DNA from: a bacterium
GTDB lineage: Bacteria; Myxococcota; UBA727; JAUIJE01
Assembly (NCBI GenBank): GCA_030431455.1
Contig: JAUIJE010000004.1
Location: 248,001-312,000, forward strand
Direction: 5' to 3'
Length of the DNA stretch: 64,000 nt
Shown: positions 27,432 to 37,228 of the stretch, one piece after another
Layout of the letters: the number at the start of each line of letters is the position of its first letter
How positions within the stretch are numbered: position 1 is the stretch's first letter
Program-made: the position numbers and the translations under genes
Notes under the pieces: model-generated
Told to the model about the DNA's origin: nothing
What the model saw: the letters and a program-made list of their open reading frames with translations, nothing else
Databases searched by the model: none

Positions 27432-28976
27432 TCAAAACCAGGCCTCCGCTTCCACCGCGATGATGTGGTGCCAGTGCACTTCTTGGCCCCCGAACACGTT
27501 GAACTGGTCGAGGGAGTCGATGAAGTTGTTGCCGTAGGCGCGGTTTTGGTTGGAGTACTGCACCCCGTACAAAAAGCGCAGCGAGGGGCGCAGGTAGATG
27601 CCGCGCCCGAGGGGGTTGATGACCACGCCGCCTTTGCCTTGCCAGGTGTAGCGGGTGTTGGCATCGCCGAACTCGAGGCCGCGCACGTCGGAGGTGCCCT
27701 CGGCGCTCTTGAAGATCGAGTCCTGGCGCAGGCGGAACCGGTTGCCCTGCTTCGAGTACTCGTAGGCGAAGCTGGTCTCGGCGAGCAGGTGGATCGCGTC
27801 GGTGATGTAGAGCTGCCCGCGGCCCACGCTCGAGAGGTTGCGCATGTCAAAGTCGGACGGTGCAAGCACATTGTCGAAATCGAACGTCTCCTGGTAGAGC
27901 AGCGCGATGGTCACGTCGATGAGCTTGGGCCAGATGGTGAACTGGGTCTCGTCGCCGACCACGATCTCGTAGCGGTCGTCGGTGAGGGCGGCGATGTAAA
28001 TGTCCTGCATGCCCCCGGCGTAGGCTTCGGCGGTCTTTTGTTGCGCGTGCACCCGGGTCGCGGACATGAAGAGGTTGGACCACAAAAGGGGGCCGAGGTT
28101 GCCAAAGCCGATGTAGCCGATGGCCTTGCCGGAGAAGAGGGCTTGGGCCTGGGGGTTGGGGAAGTCTTGGATGCGGCCAGGGTTGTTCTCGAGGAAGTTC
28201 TCCACGATCTCGCCGCGCAGAAACTCTTCGTAGTCGATGCCGGGGGTGGTGTGGGGGGCGTTGGGGTTGCCGTCGACGCGGGGCTCGTAGAGGAACTGCC
28301 CGCCGCCGCCGACTTCAAAGTAGCGGGAGAAGGACAGGCGCAGGCTGCCGCCCACGGTGGGAATCGGGGAATAGGAAAAGCCGCGCAAGAAATAGCCGCT
28401 GTCCCCAAATCCAAACAGCCCGTCGACGCCGAGCAGGCCGTCGAAGAACCGCTTGCGGTACCGCGCGGACGCCCCCGCGGTCTCGAAGAAAATCTGGGCC
28501 GGGCGCCGATCGTACAGACCGAGGTCGCCGAAGTAGCTGTCCAGGGTCCCGAGCTGGAAGGTCACGTCGGGCATGAACACCGGCCAGAGGTCGCCCACGA
28601 GCACGTAGGCTTGGCTCAGGCGCATGTCCGCGAACCGGCCCTGCGAGGGGGTGACGTTCTGCAGGGCGCCGCCTTCGACCTTGAAGTGCAGCGACGTCCA
28701 CGGGCGCGAGTGGTCCGGCACCGGCTTGAGCAGGTTGAGGCGCAGCTCGAGGGCGGCGTAGGGCCGCTCGTTGAGCAGCCGGCCGTAGAGGTTGGAGTAG
28801 CCGAGGGTGCCGTCGCCGCCTTGCAGGTCGGGGCGCGCCATGATGCGGAAATAGCCGCCGAAGTTGAACGTCGGCAGGTCCACCTCGGCGGAGGCGGGAC
28901 CGGCGCACAGCGCGCCGTAGGCGAGAGCGAGCCCGAGCACCATGACCCGGACCCGAGGGGCGTTGTGTCCGATCAT
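27432..28976 (-). CDS. Outer-membrane channel-like protein, maltoporin analogue by context
   Basis: 514 residues, signal peptide (about 1-31, cleaved near ASA-E), then beta-strand-rich sequence with alternating aromatics and a terminal Phe, the outer-membrane beta-barrel signature. It does not look like LamB in sequence, and I cannot name the family. Lying between an isoamylase-like lipoprotein and an amylase-transporter operon, the most likely role is passage of alpha-glucans across the outer membrane. Several in-frame starts exist; I chose ATG 28976 because a -35/-10 pair lies directly before it (28985-29012). An alternative ATG at 28943 would shorten the signal peptide's n-region. Confidence 0.75.
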   Translation of the reverse strand: MIGHNAPRVRVMVLGLALAYGALCAGPASAEVDLPTFNFGGYFRIMARPDLQGGDGTLGYSNLYGRLLNERPYAALELRLNLLKPVPDHSRPWTSLHFKVEGGALQNVTPSQGRFADMRLSQAYVLVGDLWPVFMPDVTFQLGTLDSYFGDLGLYDRRPAQIFFETAGASARYRKRFFDGLLGVDGLFGFGDSGYFLRGFSYSPIPTVGGSLRLSFSRYFEVGGGGQFLYEPRVDGNPNAPHTTPGIDYEEFLRGEIVENFLENNPGRIQDFPNPQAQALFSGKAIGYIGFGNLGPLLWSNLFMSATRVHAQQKTAEAYAGGMQDIYIAALTDDRYEIVVGDETQFTIWPKLIDVTIALLYQETFDFDNVLAPSDFDMRNLSSVGRGQLYITDAIHLLAETSFAYEYSKQGNRFRLRQDSIFKSAEGTSDVRGLEFGDANTRYTWQGKGGVVINPLGRGIYLRPSLRFLYGVQYSNQNRAYGNNFIDSLDQFNVFGGQEVHWHHIIAVEAEAWF

Positions 28977-28984
28977 CTGGAACG

Positions 28985-29012
28985 CCTGTAGCACGACCAC
29001 GGACGCCGCCAA
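28985..29012 (-). promoter_or_regulatory. Predicted leaderless promoter of the channel gene / glucan operon
   Basis: On the minus strand TTGGCG (29012-29007), 16-base spacer, TACAGG (28990-28985), then eight bases to ATG 28976. It would drive the channel, amylase, malK, malEF, malG series. Confidence 0.45.
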
Positions 29013-29153
29013 TAGGATGTGGCCGGCGGCGAAGCTGGGGTTGGGCCGGCACACGCGTCACCGGGTTGGTGGTGATCGCCCCACGCGGACAGGCCAGGGA
29101 CAGAGCGCCCCCGGCCGCGTTCGCTTCGATTTTCTCGTCTGCGCCGGGGCCGG

Positions 29154-31559
29154 CTACTCGGCGCGCAGCACCACGATGGTGGTGCCGGGCACCCCATAGG
29201 TGGGGCCGAGGGGGTCTTCGCCGGGATAGCCAATGTTATAGGAGATGTTGTCTTGCTCTTGTTGGGACAAAAACTCGGTGTTGTCGAAGTAGGCCTGGGT
29301 GTCGATCACCCGGGTCCAGGTCCGCCCCTCGGGGAGGGTGAAGTCCACCGGCCCGCGCTCGAAGTTGTACAGCACGAGCAGCTCGGGGCCGGCGCTCTCG
29401 TCGTAGTAGTGCTGCATCACGTGGCGGCTTTGCCAGTTGGGGCCGTCGGTGTTCTGCGCGGTCTTCCACGCGAAGGGCGCGCCTTGGAAGTACTCCATGG
29501 GCGCCACCGCGTATTTGTGGTCCTTGCGGAACTGGATGAGCTTCTTCACGAAGTCGAACATCCGGGTGCGGTCTTTGTCCGCCCGCCACTCGCCCCAGCG
29601 GAACCAGTTCCATTCGTTGTCTGAGCCCGTGGTGTACGTGTTGTTGTTGCCGAGCTTGGTGCGCATCCATTCGTCACCGCCGAGCATCATCGGGGTGCCG
29701 TGCCCGAGCATCATCAGGGCAAAGGCATTGCGGATCATCTGGCGCTTGGTGGGCTCGTCGCCCCAGTCGCGCGAGCGGTTGTGGTCCTCGCCGGACACGG
29801 TGTCGCACCACGCCGAGGCGGGGTCGTCGCAACACACCGGGTTGAGCGGGCCACAACCGTTGACCTTCTCGGGATAGGTGAAGAGGTCGTACAGGGTGAA
29901 GCCGTCATGGGCGGTCATGAAGTTGACCGCGTGGTAGGGCTTGCGCGCATTCCATGAATAGAGGCGCGGGGTGCCGACCATGACCTCTTCGAACTCGATG
30001 GCGCGCACGTCGTCGTTGAGCACGACCTCGTCGCTGTTGAGCAGGTCGCGCATCGAGTCGCGGAACCGGGCGTTCCATTCGCCCCATCCCATGTCGTCGC
30101 GCTGGGCCGACCGGGGATAGGCGCCGAGCAACGAGCCGTAGTTGCCGCCCGCGCTCCAGGGCTCGGCGATGATGCGCACGTTGTTTTCTTGGATGAGCGG
30201 GTCGTCGATGATCTCCTGCAGCACGGTGTTCGACGGGTCGTCCCAGTTGTTGTAGTCGCCGTCGATCTGCCCGAGGATGGCCGCGAGGTCGAAGCGGAAC
30301 CCGTCGACGTGCATTTCCTCGACGTAGTAGCGCAGGCTGTCGAGGATCATGCGGCGCATGGGCGCGTGGTTGGCGCGGGTGTCGTTGCCCACCCCGGTGT
30401 TCTGCCAGTAGGTCTGGTTGTCGGGAGAGAGCGCGTAGTACGCCTGGTTGTCGAAGCCACGGAAGCTCAACACCGAGGCGACCTCTTTGCTGTCGAGGTT
30501 GTAGCTCTGGGCGTCGGCCCCGGGGTCCACCGAGCCATGGCCGGCGTAGATGCGCTCCCGCCACAGGCCGCCTTCGCCGGTGTGGTTGTAGACGACGTCG
30601 AGGATGACCTCGATGTCGCGTTTGTGCAGCTCGTCCACCATCCACTTGAACTCGTCGACGATCTCCAGCGGATCGGTGGTGAACGCATAGGACTGCTCGG
30701 GGGCGAAGAAGTTGAGCGTCCAGTAGCCCCAATAGCCCCCGTCGAGGGGCTTTTCGTGCACGGGCAAAAACTCCACCGCGGTGATGCCGAGCTCGGCGAT
30801 GTAGTCGGCGAACTCCCCGATGCCCCGGTAGGTCCCGGGGTGATCGACGCCGGAGGCGGCGTTTTTGGTCAGGCCCTTGGGGTGCACCTCGTAGACGATG
30901 AGGTCGTTCCATTCGTGGCCTTCGGCGTGCTCGTCTTTGCGCTTCTCGCGGTAGGCGGTCTCCTCGTCGCTCCACTCGTATTGGCTGCGAAACAAGACCG
31001 CCTTGCTCGCCGCGGCCCAGGTGCTCTCCGCCCGCGAGGTGCCCGAGGCGGCCGAGCCTTTGAGCCAGTCGTGTTCGCGGTGGAGCACCTTGGCGTAGGG
31101 GTCGATCAGCAGCTTGTTGGGATTGAAGCGGTTGCCGTCCTCGTCGACATCGGCCTTGAACCCATCGACGCTGCCGGGGAAAAAGCTCTCCACGTATTCC
31201 CAGTTGGGGCCCCACGCGATGTAGCCGTAGTGCTGGCCGTAGCCGATGCCCTCGACGTACAAGCTCCACACGTTGCCAAACCGCTCCATGGGGAACTGCT
31301 GGGTGGGGAGGTCCGCCTCGGGGTCGTCGAACAGCAAGACCTCGACCCGGGTGGCGTTCTCGGAATAGACCGCGAAGTTCGCCCCCTGGTCGATGATGAT
31401 GCCGCCCATGTGGTCGAGGTCGGCGATGCCCTCCTCGGTGAGCGACGGCGCGTGGGGCGCGGTCTCGTACAAAGATGGCGTGTCCGGGTTACAGCCCAGC
31501 TGTTCGCAAGCGGTCAGACCCAGCACGAGTGCGGTGGCGCTCAAAACGACTCGTAGCAT
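29154..31559 (-). CDS. Isoamylase / glycogen-debranching-type GH13 lipoprotein
   Basis: 801 residues, lipobox LTAC near residue 17. A CBM48 domain (GANFAVYSENATRVEVLLFDD) precedes the GH13 barrel, as in isoamylases, pullulanases and GlgX. Catalytic parts: YEVHPKGLTK, VVYNHTGEGG, DGFRFDLAAIL (nucleophile Asp), RIIAEPWSAGG (acid/base Glu), NFMTAHDGFTL (third Asp). An insert with several Cys (NGCGPLNPVCCDDP) is unusual. As a surface or periplasmic lipoprotein it probably hydrolyses alpha-1,6 branches of starch or glycogen, complementing the CBM20 amylase of the next operon. The ATG at 31559 is backed by a leaderless-type promoter. A 177-base gap separates it from the channel gene. Confidence 0.9.
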   Translation of the reverse strand: MLRVVLSATALVLGLTACEQLGCNPDTPSLYETAPHAPSLTEEGIADLDHMGGIIIDQGANFAVYSENATRVEVLLFDDPEADLPTQQFPMERFGNVWSLYVEGIGYGQHYGYIAWGPNWEYVESFFPGSVDGFKADVDEDGNRFNPNKLLIDPYAKVLHREHDWLKGSAASGTSRAESTWAAASKAVLFRSQYEWSDEETAYREKRKDEHAEGHEWNDLIVYEVHPKGLTKNAASGVDHPGTYRGIGEFADYIAELGITAVEFLPVHEKPLDGGYWGYWTLNFFAPEQSYAFTTDPLEIVDEFKWMVDELHKRDIEVILDVVYNHTGEGGLWRERIYAGHGSVDPGADAQSYNLDSKEVASVLSFRGFDNQAYYALSPDNQTYWQNTGVGNDTRANHAPMRRMILDSLRYYVEEMHVDGFRFDLAAILGQIDGDYNNWDDPSNTVLQEIIDDPLIQENNVRIIAEPWSAGGNYGSLLGAYPRSAQRDDMGWGEWNARFRDSMRDLLNSDEVVLNDDVRAIEFEEVMVGTPRLYSWNARKPYHAVNFMTAHDGFTLYDLFTYPEKVNGCGPLNPVCCDDPASAWCDTVSGEDHNRSRDWGDEPTKRQMIRNAFALMMLGHGTPMMLGGDEWMRTKLGNNNTYTTGSDNEWNWFRWGEWRADKDRTRMFDFVKKLIQFRKDHKYAVAPMEYFQGAPFAWKTAQNTDGPNWQSRHVMQHYYDESAGPELLVLYNFERGPVDFTLPEGRTWTRVIDTQAYFDNTEFLSQQEQDNISYNIGYPGEDPLGPTYGVPGTTIVVLRAE

Positions 31560-31565
31560 TCCGGT

Positions 31566-31593
31566 GGTGTAGCGGTCTTTGGCCAGAGCGCAA
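31566..31593 (-). promoter_or_regulatory. Predicted leaderless promoter of the isoamylase gene
   Basis: On the minus strand TTGCGC (31593-31588), 16-base spacer, TACACC (31571-31566), six bases to ATG 31559. No ribosome-binding site between. Confidence 0.5.
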
Positions 31594-31682
31594 ACGGGGG
31601 TCGACCGGGGCCGGGCGCGCCACCTCATCATGCGCTGGCGCAGGCGGGTCGGTCGGCTGACCGAGGGGCAAGGCGCACCAGG

Positions 31683-33779
31683 TCAGGGCCCGCACACGAA
31701 CGGACCGCGCGCGGGCAGCGGGCAAAACCGCGTGCTGTACACGCCGCCATCGGCCTCGACGCGCCCGTCGCGGACCCGGACGTCTTGGACCGGCGCGTCC
31801 AGCTTGATGTCGTCGCGCAATACCTGGACGCCTTTTCCCGGTTCGAGCACCGCGACCTGGGCCGCGAGATTGGTCGCCTCGAGCCGGATCGGGGCGGCGG
31901 CTTGTCCCGCCACCGCGCGCCGGGCGGCCGGAGACACCAGGCGCAGCCGCATTTGGGCGGCGGCATCCCGCAAGCAGGCCTCGACCGGGCCGAAGTCCTG
32001 CCCCGCGTCGTCGTCGAGCACAAGCCGCGCGCCGGTGACCGCGCCGCTGGCCGCGACGTCGACGACGAGGGTGCCCTGGCCCGTGAGCGCGGGGTGGGCG
32101 GTGACCGCGGCCTCGTAACAAGGCAGGGCCCGGGCCTCGAACACCGGGGCCGCCCCGTGGGAGCGGAGCGTCGCGTCCGCGGGCGCCCGCGGCGCCAGAC
32201 CCCCGAGGCGGAGCTTGATCGAACCCGCGATGGCGCGGGGGGCGGGGCCCATGGCCAGCGCACGGCCGCGGGGCAGGGGGCGGTACAGCGCCGCCTGGGG
32301 CAGGCTGACCCGGGCCCACGCGCCCTCGCCCGGGGCCCGGGGGGCGCGCACGTAGGCGGCCAAATCCCCGTCCGGCGCGCGCACCGCGAACAAGGTCGTG
32401 CCGTCGTCGGCTTGGGCCAGGTACCGCACCCTCCCGTCGAGCCGGCCCTCGCGCACAAACCCGTGCGGGCCGAGGCTGTACACCTCTTGTCCCCCGGTCT
32501 GGCCGCACAACAGCAACGACAGGCCGGCGGCGCCGAAGGCCCGCGTCGGCGTACACCCCGCGGGCACCTTCACCGGGACCGGGGCCTGGTCGGCTTGCAG
32601 GGTCCACGCGGTGGGGACCTGGTCGAGGCTGGTCGCGCCGCAGCGGGCCTCTGGCGGGGGGCGAACGAACCAGCGCCGGCGCGAGAGGGACATCCGTTGC
32701 CACGGGGCCAGCCGCACGGCGTCGACCCCGGCGGTGGGTTCGACGCAGCCCGCGTCACCCAGGAACACAATCTCGCGCGGGCTCGACGGGGGCGGGGGCG
32801 CGCGCAAGCACGCAAAGCCACTGCATCGGTCCGCGCCGGTGCCGATCCTGCCGATGCCGCCGCCGCCGCTTCGTTCGGCGTCGGCGCGGCATTGGGCCAC
32901 CGCGGCCACCGCCCGCGGACCCTGCGCCGAGGGGGGGCCGGGGGTGCGGCTGGTGGCCCAACCGCGCTCGCCTTGGCCGTGGGGCGAGGCGCGGGCATCG
33001 AACACCGCTTGCCACGATTGCACCGACGGGGGGCCTTGGCCGTAGACCACGAAGGTGTGGCCGTCGTCCGCGAGCGCCCCCTGTTCACAGTTTCGGCCGC
33101 CGGGGTTGTAGTCCGATTTGTCCTCGCCGATGAACGCCCCGGTGCGGCGGGCGTCGTCGAGCTCCAGGTCCGTGACCCGCCAGCTCGCGCCCCCGTCGGT
33201 GCTGGTGTGCGCGCCGCGGCCGAACGCGACCACCACGTCGTCAAACCGCGCGAACACCCGCCGGATGGGGTCGCCGAAGCCGTGGGTGCTGAAGGTTCGG
33301 CCTTGGTCGACCGACACGTGCACGGTCTCCCCGTCGGCGCCGAGGGCGATCACCGCCTGCCCGGCCGCGTCGCTGGCGGTGAGCGGGCCGAGGTCCTCCA
33401 GCCGGGTGGCGGTTCCGCGCAAAAAGCCGTCGAGGGTGCCGCGGTACAGGGCGCCGTCTGCGGTCCGGGCGTACAGCACGTCGTCTTTGCCGACGCCCAT
33501 CCACGCCGCGGGCGCGGGGCCGGGCACGCGCAATGGCCCGCGGACATGACCGCCCTTTTGGTGGGCGTACCAGCCCGACCAGGTGCCGACGTGCACGCGG
33601 GCCACGGCGAGGTGGTCGCCCACCGCGAGCCCGTCGGCGTGGGCCTTTGGCGAGGGGCCGGTGCGCATCCAGGACGCGGGGCGCGCCGCCGACCCGGGCA
33701 CCGACAATGCGGTTGTGTCCGCGGGGGCGCCGGCGGCCGCGGCGTGAAGGGCCAAGCCCACGAGCCAGGGCATCACCAT
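31683..33779 (-). CDS. Exported BNR/beta-propeller-like protein with AgmX/PglI-like C-terminal domain
   Basis: 698 residues with a signal peptide (1-17). About 60-230 has sialidase-like repeats with the BNR Asp box S-x-D-x-G-x-x-W/F: SVDQGRTFS and STDGGASW. A middle part carries a Cys-rich segment and a GGGGIGRIGTG stretch. The last ~150 residues contain a TonB/AgmX-like unit (CYEAAV..., GTLVVDVAASGAVTGARLV, CLRDAAAQMRLRL), a pattern common in myxobacterial exported proteins. GGAGG lies seven bases before ATG 33779, which overlaps the upstream HEAT-repeat gene by 7 bases; the long open frame continuing upstream is not coding. Third member of a three-gene exported set; function unknown. Confidence 0.72.
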   Translation of the reverse strand: MVMPWLVGLALHAAAAGAPADTTALSVPGSAARPASWMRTGPSPKAHADGLAVGDHLAVARVHVGTWSGWYAHQKGGHVRGPLRVPGPAPAAWMGVGKDDVLYARTADGALYRGTLDGFLRGTATRLEDLGPLTASDAAGQAVIALGADGETVHVSVDQGRTFSTHGFGDPIRRVFARFDDVVVAFGRGAHTSTDGGASWRVTDLELDDARRTGAFIGEDKSDYNPGGRNCEQGALADDGHTFVVYGQGPPSVQSWQAVFDARASPHGQGERGWATSRTPGPPSAQGPRAVAAVAQCRADAERSGGGGIGRIGTGADRCSGFACLRAPPPPSSPREIVFLGDAGCVEPTAGVDAVRLAPWQRMSLSRRRWFVRPPPEARCGATSLDQVPTAWTLQADQAPVPVKVPAGCTPTRAFGAAGLSLLLCGQTGGQEVYSLGPHGFVREGRLDGRVRYLAQADDGTTLFAVRAPDGDLAAYVRAPRAPGEGAWARVSLPQAALYRPLPRGRALAMGPAPRAIAGSIKLRLGGLAPRAPADATLRSHGAAPVFEARALPCYEAAVTAHPALTGQGTLVVDVAASGAVTGARLVLDDDAGQDFGPVEACLRDAAAQMRLRLVSPAARRAVAGQAAAPIRLEATNLAAQVAVLEPGKGVQVLRDDIKLDAPVQDVRVRDGRVEADGGVYSTRFCPLPARGPFVCGP

Positions 33780-35899
33780 TCCGGGACCTCCACCGTCATC
33801 AGCCGGAGCGGTTCGTGCTTGCGCTTTTCGATCACCACCAAGGCCCGCACGCGGTCCTCGCGCCCGCCCACCCGCAACAGGGCTTGGGCCGCGGCCCCGC
33901 GCACCCCGCTCTTGTCGTCGTCGAGGGCCCCGCGCAGGGCGGCCCGCACCGCCGGGGTCGGGGCGGGCAGCTGCCCGAGCGCCCGCGCCGCGGCCGCGCG
34001 CACCCGGTCGTCGTCGTCGCCGAGCGCCTGCAGCAACAGAGGGCGCGCCTGTTCCGGGGGGAGCACCGGGAGCGCGGCCACCGCCCAGTCGGGCACCCGC
34101 TTGCCTTGGACCCGTTTTTGGACCCAAGCGCCAAACCGGGCCTGGAGCGCGTCGTCTTCGTGACCGTGGACGAACAGCCGGTGCAGGGTCTCGGCCGCGA
34201 GCTGGGGGAGCATGTAATCGTCGCTGCGCAGGGCTTGCTCGAGGTCGAGCGCGGCGGGCCCGGCGTGTTCGGCCAGGCCGCGCAAGGTCAGCGCGGCCGC
34301 GAAGCGCACGTCGCGATCGCCGTCGAGCAAGGCGGCGCCGAGGTCGGCCACGTGCGGCGCCGCGGCCTGGTCCTGGGCCCGGCCGAGTCCCCGGGCGGCG
34401 GCGGCCCGGACCTTGGCATGGTTGTCGTACAGCCCTCCGGCGAGGGCCGACAGGCCGCGCGGACCCAGCTTGGCCAAGGCTTTGCCCACCTCGTCGTGGC
34501 GGCCGAGGGCGGCGGCGAGGTCGGGCACCGCGGCGCCGGCGACGCCGGGGCCGAGCTCGCCGAGCAGGTAGGCGGCGGTGGAGACGTCGAGGGGCTCTTG
34601 CAGTCGACGGCGGAGCGTGGGCACCGCGGCCTCGCCGCGCGCGGCCAGCGCCCGCAGGAGGCTGGCCCGGGCGTGGGGGTGCGACTCTCGGCCGACGGCG
34701 GCGGCGAGGTGACGCGCGATGACCTCGTCGGTGCGGGCGAGCACGTCGGCGGCGGCCCCGCGGACCCCCGGGTCTTTGTCGGTGCGGGCCAGGCGGCAGA
34801 GCAGCGGCGCCCACGACGCGGGCAGGGGGTGGGCCCGGGATGCGGTGCCGAGGGCGCCGAGCGCTTCGGTCCGCACGCTGCGGTCGGGCGCGTCGAGGGC
34901 CCGGCGCAGGGCGTCTTGACCGGGCGTCCCGAGGGCGAGCAGGGTCAGGCCCGCGGTGTAGCCGAGGCCGGTGGACAGCTGACCGGCCACCTTCGGGGCG
35001 AGGGCGGGGTGCTGCTCTTTGGGGGCGATGTGGGCGAGGGCGGACAGCGCCAAGCGACGATGGCCGTCGTCGGGGTCGTCCAGGCGCTGGACCAGGAACG
35101 CGGAGAGGTCGGCATCGGGCCCGATGTCGGCCTGGTGTTTGTCGAGGAGCCGGAGACACCGGTAGCGGTCCCATGAGCTTTTTTGGGCATAGCCGGCCCG
35201 GCATTGGGCCACGCGTTCTTCGAGGCCGGCGCCGGACAAGCCGGGCAGCAGCTCGCTCAGCTGGGCTTTGACCTGGCCGGTGGCCCGGGCCTGGGCGACG
35301 CGGAACGCGGGGAGCAGGGGGGTGGCGTCGGCCTTGGCCTCGAGGAGGGCCTCGGCGATGACCAGGGCAAAGATGGGCTCGAGCTCCTCGTGGGTGAGGA
35401 TGTGTTCGAACAATGGATAGGCGCGGGGGCCGAGCTCGCCCAGGCCTTGCAGACCGCCGGCCCGGGCCCAGTCGCTGTCCCGGCCCGGGGGCCGGGGCAT
35501 GGCGCGTTCGATGAGCTTGTACACCGCGGTCTTGAGCGGCGGCTCGCTCCGGGCGTAGCAGACCGCGGCGTAGGCGCCGGCCTCGCCGCGTGTCGCGTCG
35601 AGGATGCGCGACAATGTGTCTGACTTGGCCTTGGCCGCCGCGGGCCAGTCTTGGCCCTTGAGCGACAAAAGCACGCGAAGCAAATGGGTGCGCTCTTCGC
35701 CGCGGGCGCGGTCCGCGCGGTCGATGAGGGCGGCGGCGTGGGCCTGCAAAAAACCCGTCGAGGCACTGCCGAGGGCCTGCACCACCACGTCGCGGTCTTC
35801 GCCGCGGGCGGTGTCCAAGCTCTCGAACAGGGCGCGGGCCACGTCGTCGTCGAGGGCCGCTGGCGCCAGGGTGAGCGCGAGGAAAAGCAGGCTGTTCAT
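33773..35899 (-). CDS. Exported HEAT-repeat protein
   Basis: 708 residues, short signal peptide (MNSLLFLALTLAPAA). From about 30 to 690 the protein is a succession of two-helix HEAT/PBS-lyase-type repeats (DDDKSGVRGAAAQALLRV, DDDDRVRAAAARALGQL, DGDRDVRFAAALTLRGLA and others), roughly 15 or more copies by eye, making an extended solenoid likely to bind other proteins. No catalytic motif seen. Its ATG overlaps the stop of the upstream lipoprotein gene by one base (TAATG) and it overlaps the downstream gene, so the three are one operon. Confidence 0.82.
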   Translation of the reverse strand: MNSLLFLALTLAPAALDDDVARALFESLDTARGEDRDVVVQALGSASTGFLQAHAAALIDRADRARGEERTHLLRVLLSLKGQDWPAAAKAKSDTLSRILDATRGEAGAYAAVCYARSEPPLKTAVYKLIERAMPRPPGRDSDWARAGGLQGLGELGPRAYPLFEHILTHEELEPIFALVIAEALLEAKADATPLLPAFRVAQARATGQVKAQLSELLPGLSGAGLEERVAQCRAGYAQKSSWDRYRCLRLLDKHQADIGPDADLSAFLVQRLDDPDDGHRRLALSALAHIAPKEQHPALAPKVAGQLSTGLGYTAGLTLLALGTPGQDALRRALDAPDRSVRTEALGALGTASRAHPLPASWAPLLCRLARTDKDPGVRGAAADVLARTDEVIARHLAAAVGRESHPHARASLLRALAARGEAAVPTLRRRLQEPLDVSTAAYLLGELGPGVAGAAVPDLAAALGRHDEVGKALAKLGPRGLSALAGGLYDNHAKVRAAAARGLGRAQDQAAAPHVADLGAALLDGDRDVRFAAALTLRGLAEHAGPAALDLEQALRSDDYMLPQLAAETLHRLFVHGHEDDALQARFGAWVQKRVQGKRVPDWAVAALPVLPPEQARPLLLQALGDDDDRVRAAAARALGQLPAPTPAVRAALRGALDDDKSGVRGAAAQALLRVGGREDRVRALVVIEKRKHEPLRLMTVEVPEW

Positions 35900-37119
35900 T
35901 ATTGTTCCGGGGTGAAGCTCACGTCCAGCACCCCGGCCCCGGGTTTGATCCCCTTGGCCCCGGCGAGCGCCTGCTCGACGCACCGGCGCAGGGGGGCCGG
36001 CCCGCCGGTGACCTTCTTCACCGCCACCTGGCGGTCGTCGTCCACGCTGAGCGTGGCCTGCACGGTGGCCGCGGCGGAGACGTTGTCGCCGCAGGTCCGC
36101 AACGCGCCCAGCGCCAACCGACCCACCGCGCGCACCACCGCGGTGTTGCCGTTGACCCCCACCCGCGCGCGAGAGGCCGGCGGGGGCGGGCGGACCCGGC
36201 CGGTGCCGAGGGTGCCGATGCCGCCGCCCCCCATGCCACTGCCGCGGCTGCCGAGGCCGCCCGCACCGGACGCCTCGCCGATGCTGACGCCTTTCATGCC
36301 GGACAGGACATCACCAATGTCAGTGCCCAGCCCGCCACTGCCGAACACATCCTTGATTTCGCCCCCGCCCGCGCCTTTGGCGCCGAGCAAGGCGAGCAGG
36401 CCGCCCTCCGCCCCGAGTGTGCCCAGCACTTTGAACCGCCGGGTGCGCTCGCGTTGGTCGGTGAGCACCGCGCGGGTGCAGTTGCCCGCGGCGTCGCAGA
36501 CCTCGGCGGAGAGCTTGGCGTTGGTGTTGGCCCAGGCGGCTTCGTGGCCGGTGGTGTCGATGACCCGGGGCGTCTTCTCGTCGGTCCCCTGCGCCGGCGC
36601 GGTCAGGGTGGCCACCCGCTCGTCGTCGATGAACACCCGGACCTCGCCGAGGGGGGCGTCGTCCTCGATGGTGGGCCATCGCAATGCGACTTGATCGCTC
36701 GGGTCGCGGGCCGCGGGGGTGCCGGCCACCGCGGGGGGGTGGTGATCGACCAACGCTGGGCCGGTCACCACCTGGGGCGGTTGGTCATCGAGGGTGCGCG
36801 CGGTGGTGGTCAAGGCGGCGGCGGTGGTCCCCCCGGCGTTGGCCGCGGTCACCGACACGGTGACGTCCTGCCACCGCGACAAGCCGGTCAGCGAGAAGGC
36901 GGGCTCGGTGACGGGGTGGGGCGTGCCCCCCGCGGTCACGGTGTAGCGGATCGGCCCCTCCCCGGTGGCCGCGGGCCAGGTCAGGGCCAGGCTCGTGGGC
37001 TGCGCCTCTGCGTGCACCGCGGCGCCATCGGGCCACGCGGGGGGCGCGGGCGTGCACCCCGCGGCGAGGGGCAAACAAATGGTGAACAGCGCACCGGCGC
37101 GACCGAGCCAACGTGTCAT
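35899..37119 (-). CDS. Lipoprotein with fibronectin-III-like domains and AgmX/PglI-like C-terminus
   Basis: 406 residues. Lipobox AAGC with Cys22; residues of about 33-115 and 130-240 look like Fn3/Ig-type beta sandwiches (AQPTSLALTWPAATGEGPIRYTV start). A Gly-rich run from about 285-325 (GGLGSRGSGMGGGGIGTLGTG) followed by a ~75-residue domain (RVGVNGNTAVV, TVQATLSVDDDRQVAVKKV, CVEQAL) matches the AgmX/PglI arrangement of myxobacterial proteins linked to gliding-motility genes. GGAGG lies four bases before ATG 37119. First gene of the three-gene exported set; probably an envelope scaffold or assembly factor, inferred only from architecture. Confidence 0.75.
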   Translation of the reverse strand: MTRWLGRAGALFTICLPLAAGCTPAPPAWPDGAAVHAEAQPTSLALTWPAATGEGPIRYTVTAGGTPHPVTEPAFSLTGLSRWQDVTVSVTAANAGGTTAAALTTTARTLDDQPPQVVTGPALVDHHPPAVAGTPAARDPSDQVALRWPTIEDDAPLGEVRVFIDDERVATLTAPAQGTDEKTPRVIDTTGHEAAWANTNAKLSAEVCDAAGNCTRAVLTDQRERTRRFKVLGTLGAEGGLLALLGAKGAGGGEIKDVFGSGGLGTDIGDVLSGMKGVSIGEASGAGGLGSRGSGMGGGGIGTLGTGRVRPPPPASRARVGVNGNTAVVRAVGRLALGALRTCGDNVSAAATVQATLSVDDDRQVAVKKVTGGPAPLRRCVEQALAGAKGIKPGAGVLDVSFTPEQ

Positions 37120-37228
37120 GTGACCTCCAGCGGCGCTCTTCCCCGACGCGCGCGGGGTTGCCAACCGGGGCCGCGGTGACCGCGCCCAAATCGTGACCTG
37201 CGCCGCGCCGGCGCGGCCCGCGATGCGA

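Noticed and set aside
33780-35204. Open frame extending the BNR-protein gene upstream to over 1100 codons
   Set aside because: It runs through the HEAT-repeat gene in another frame; the extension is Arg/Pro/Gly-rich as expected from out-of-frame GC-rich DNA, and ATG 33779 has a GGAGG site and signal peptide.
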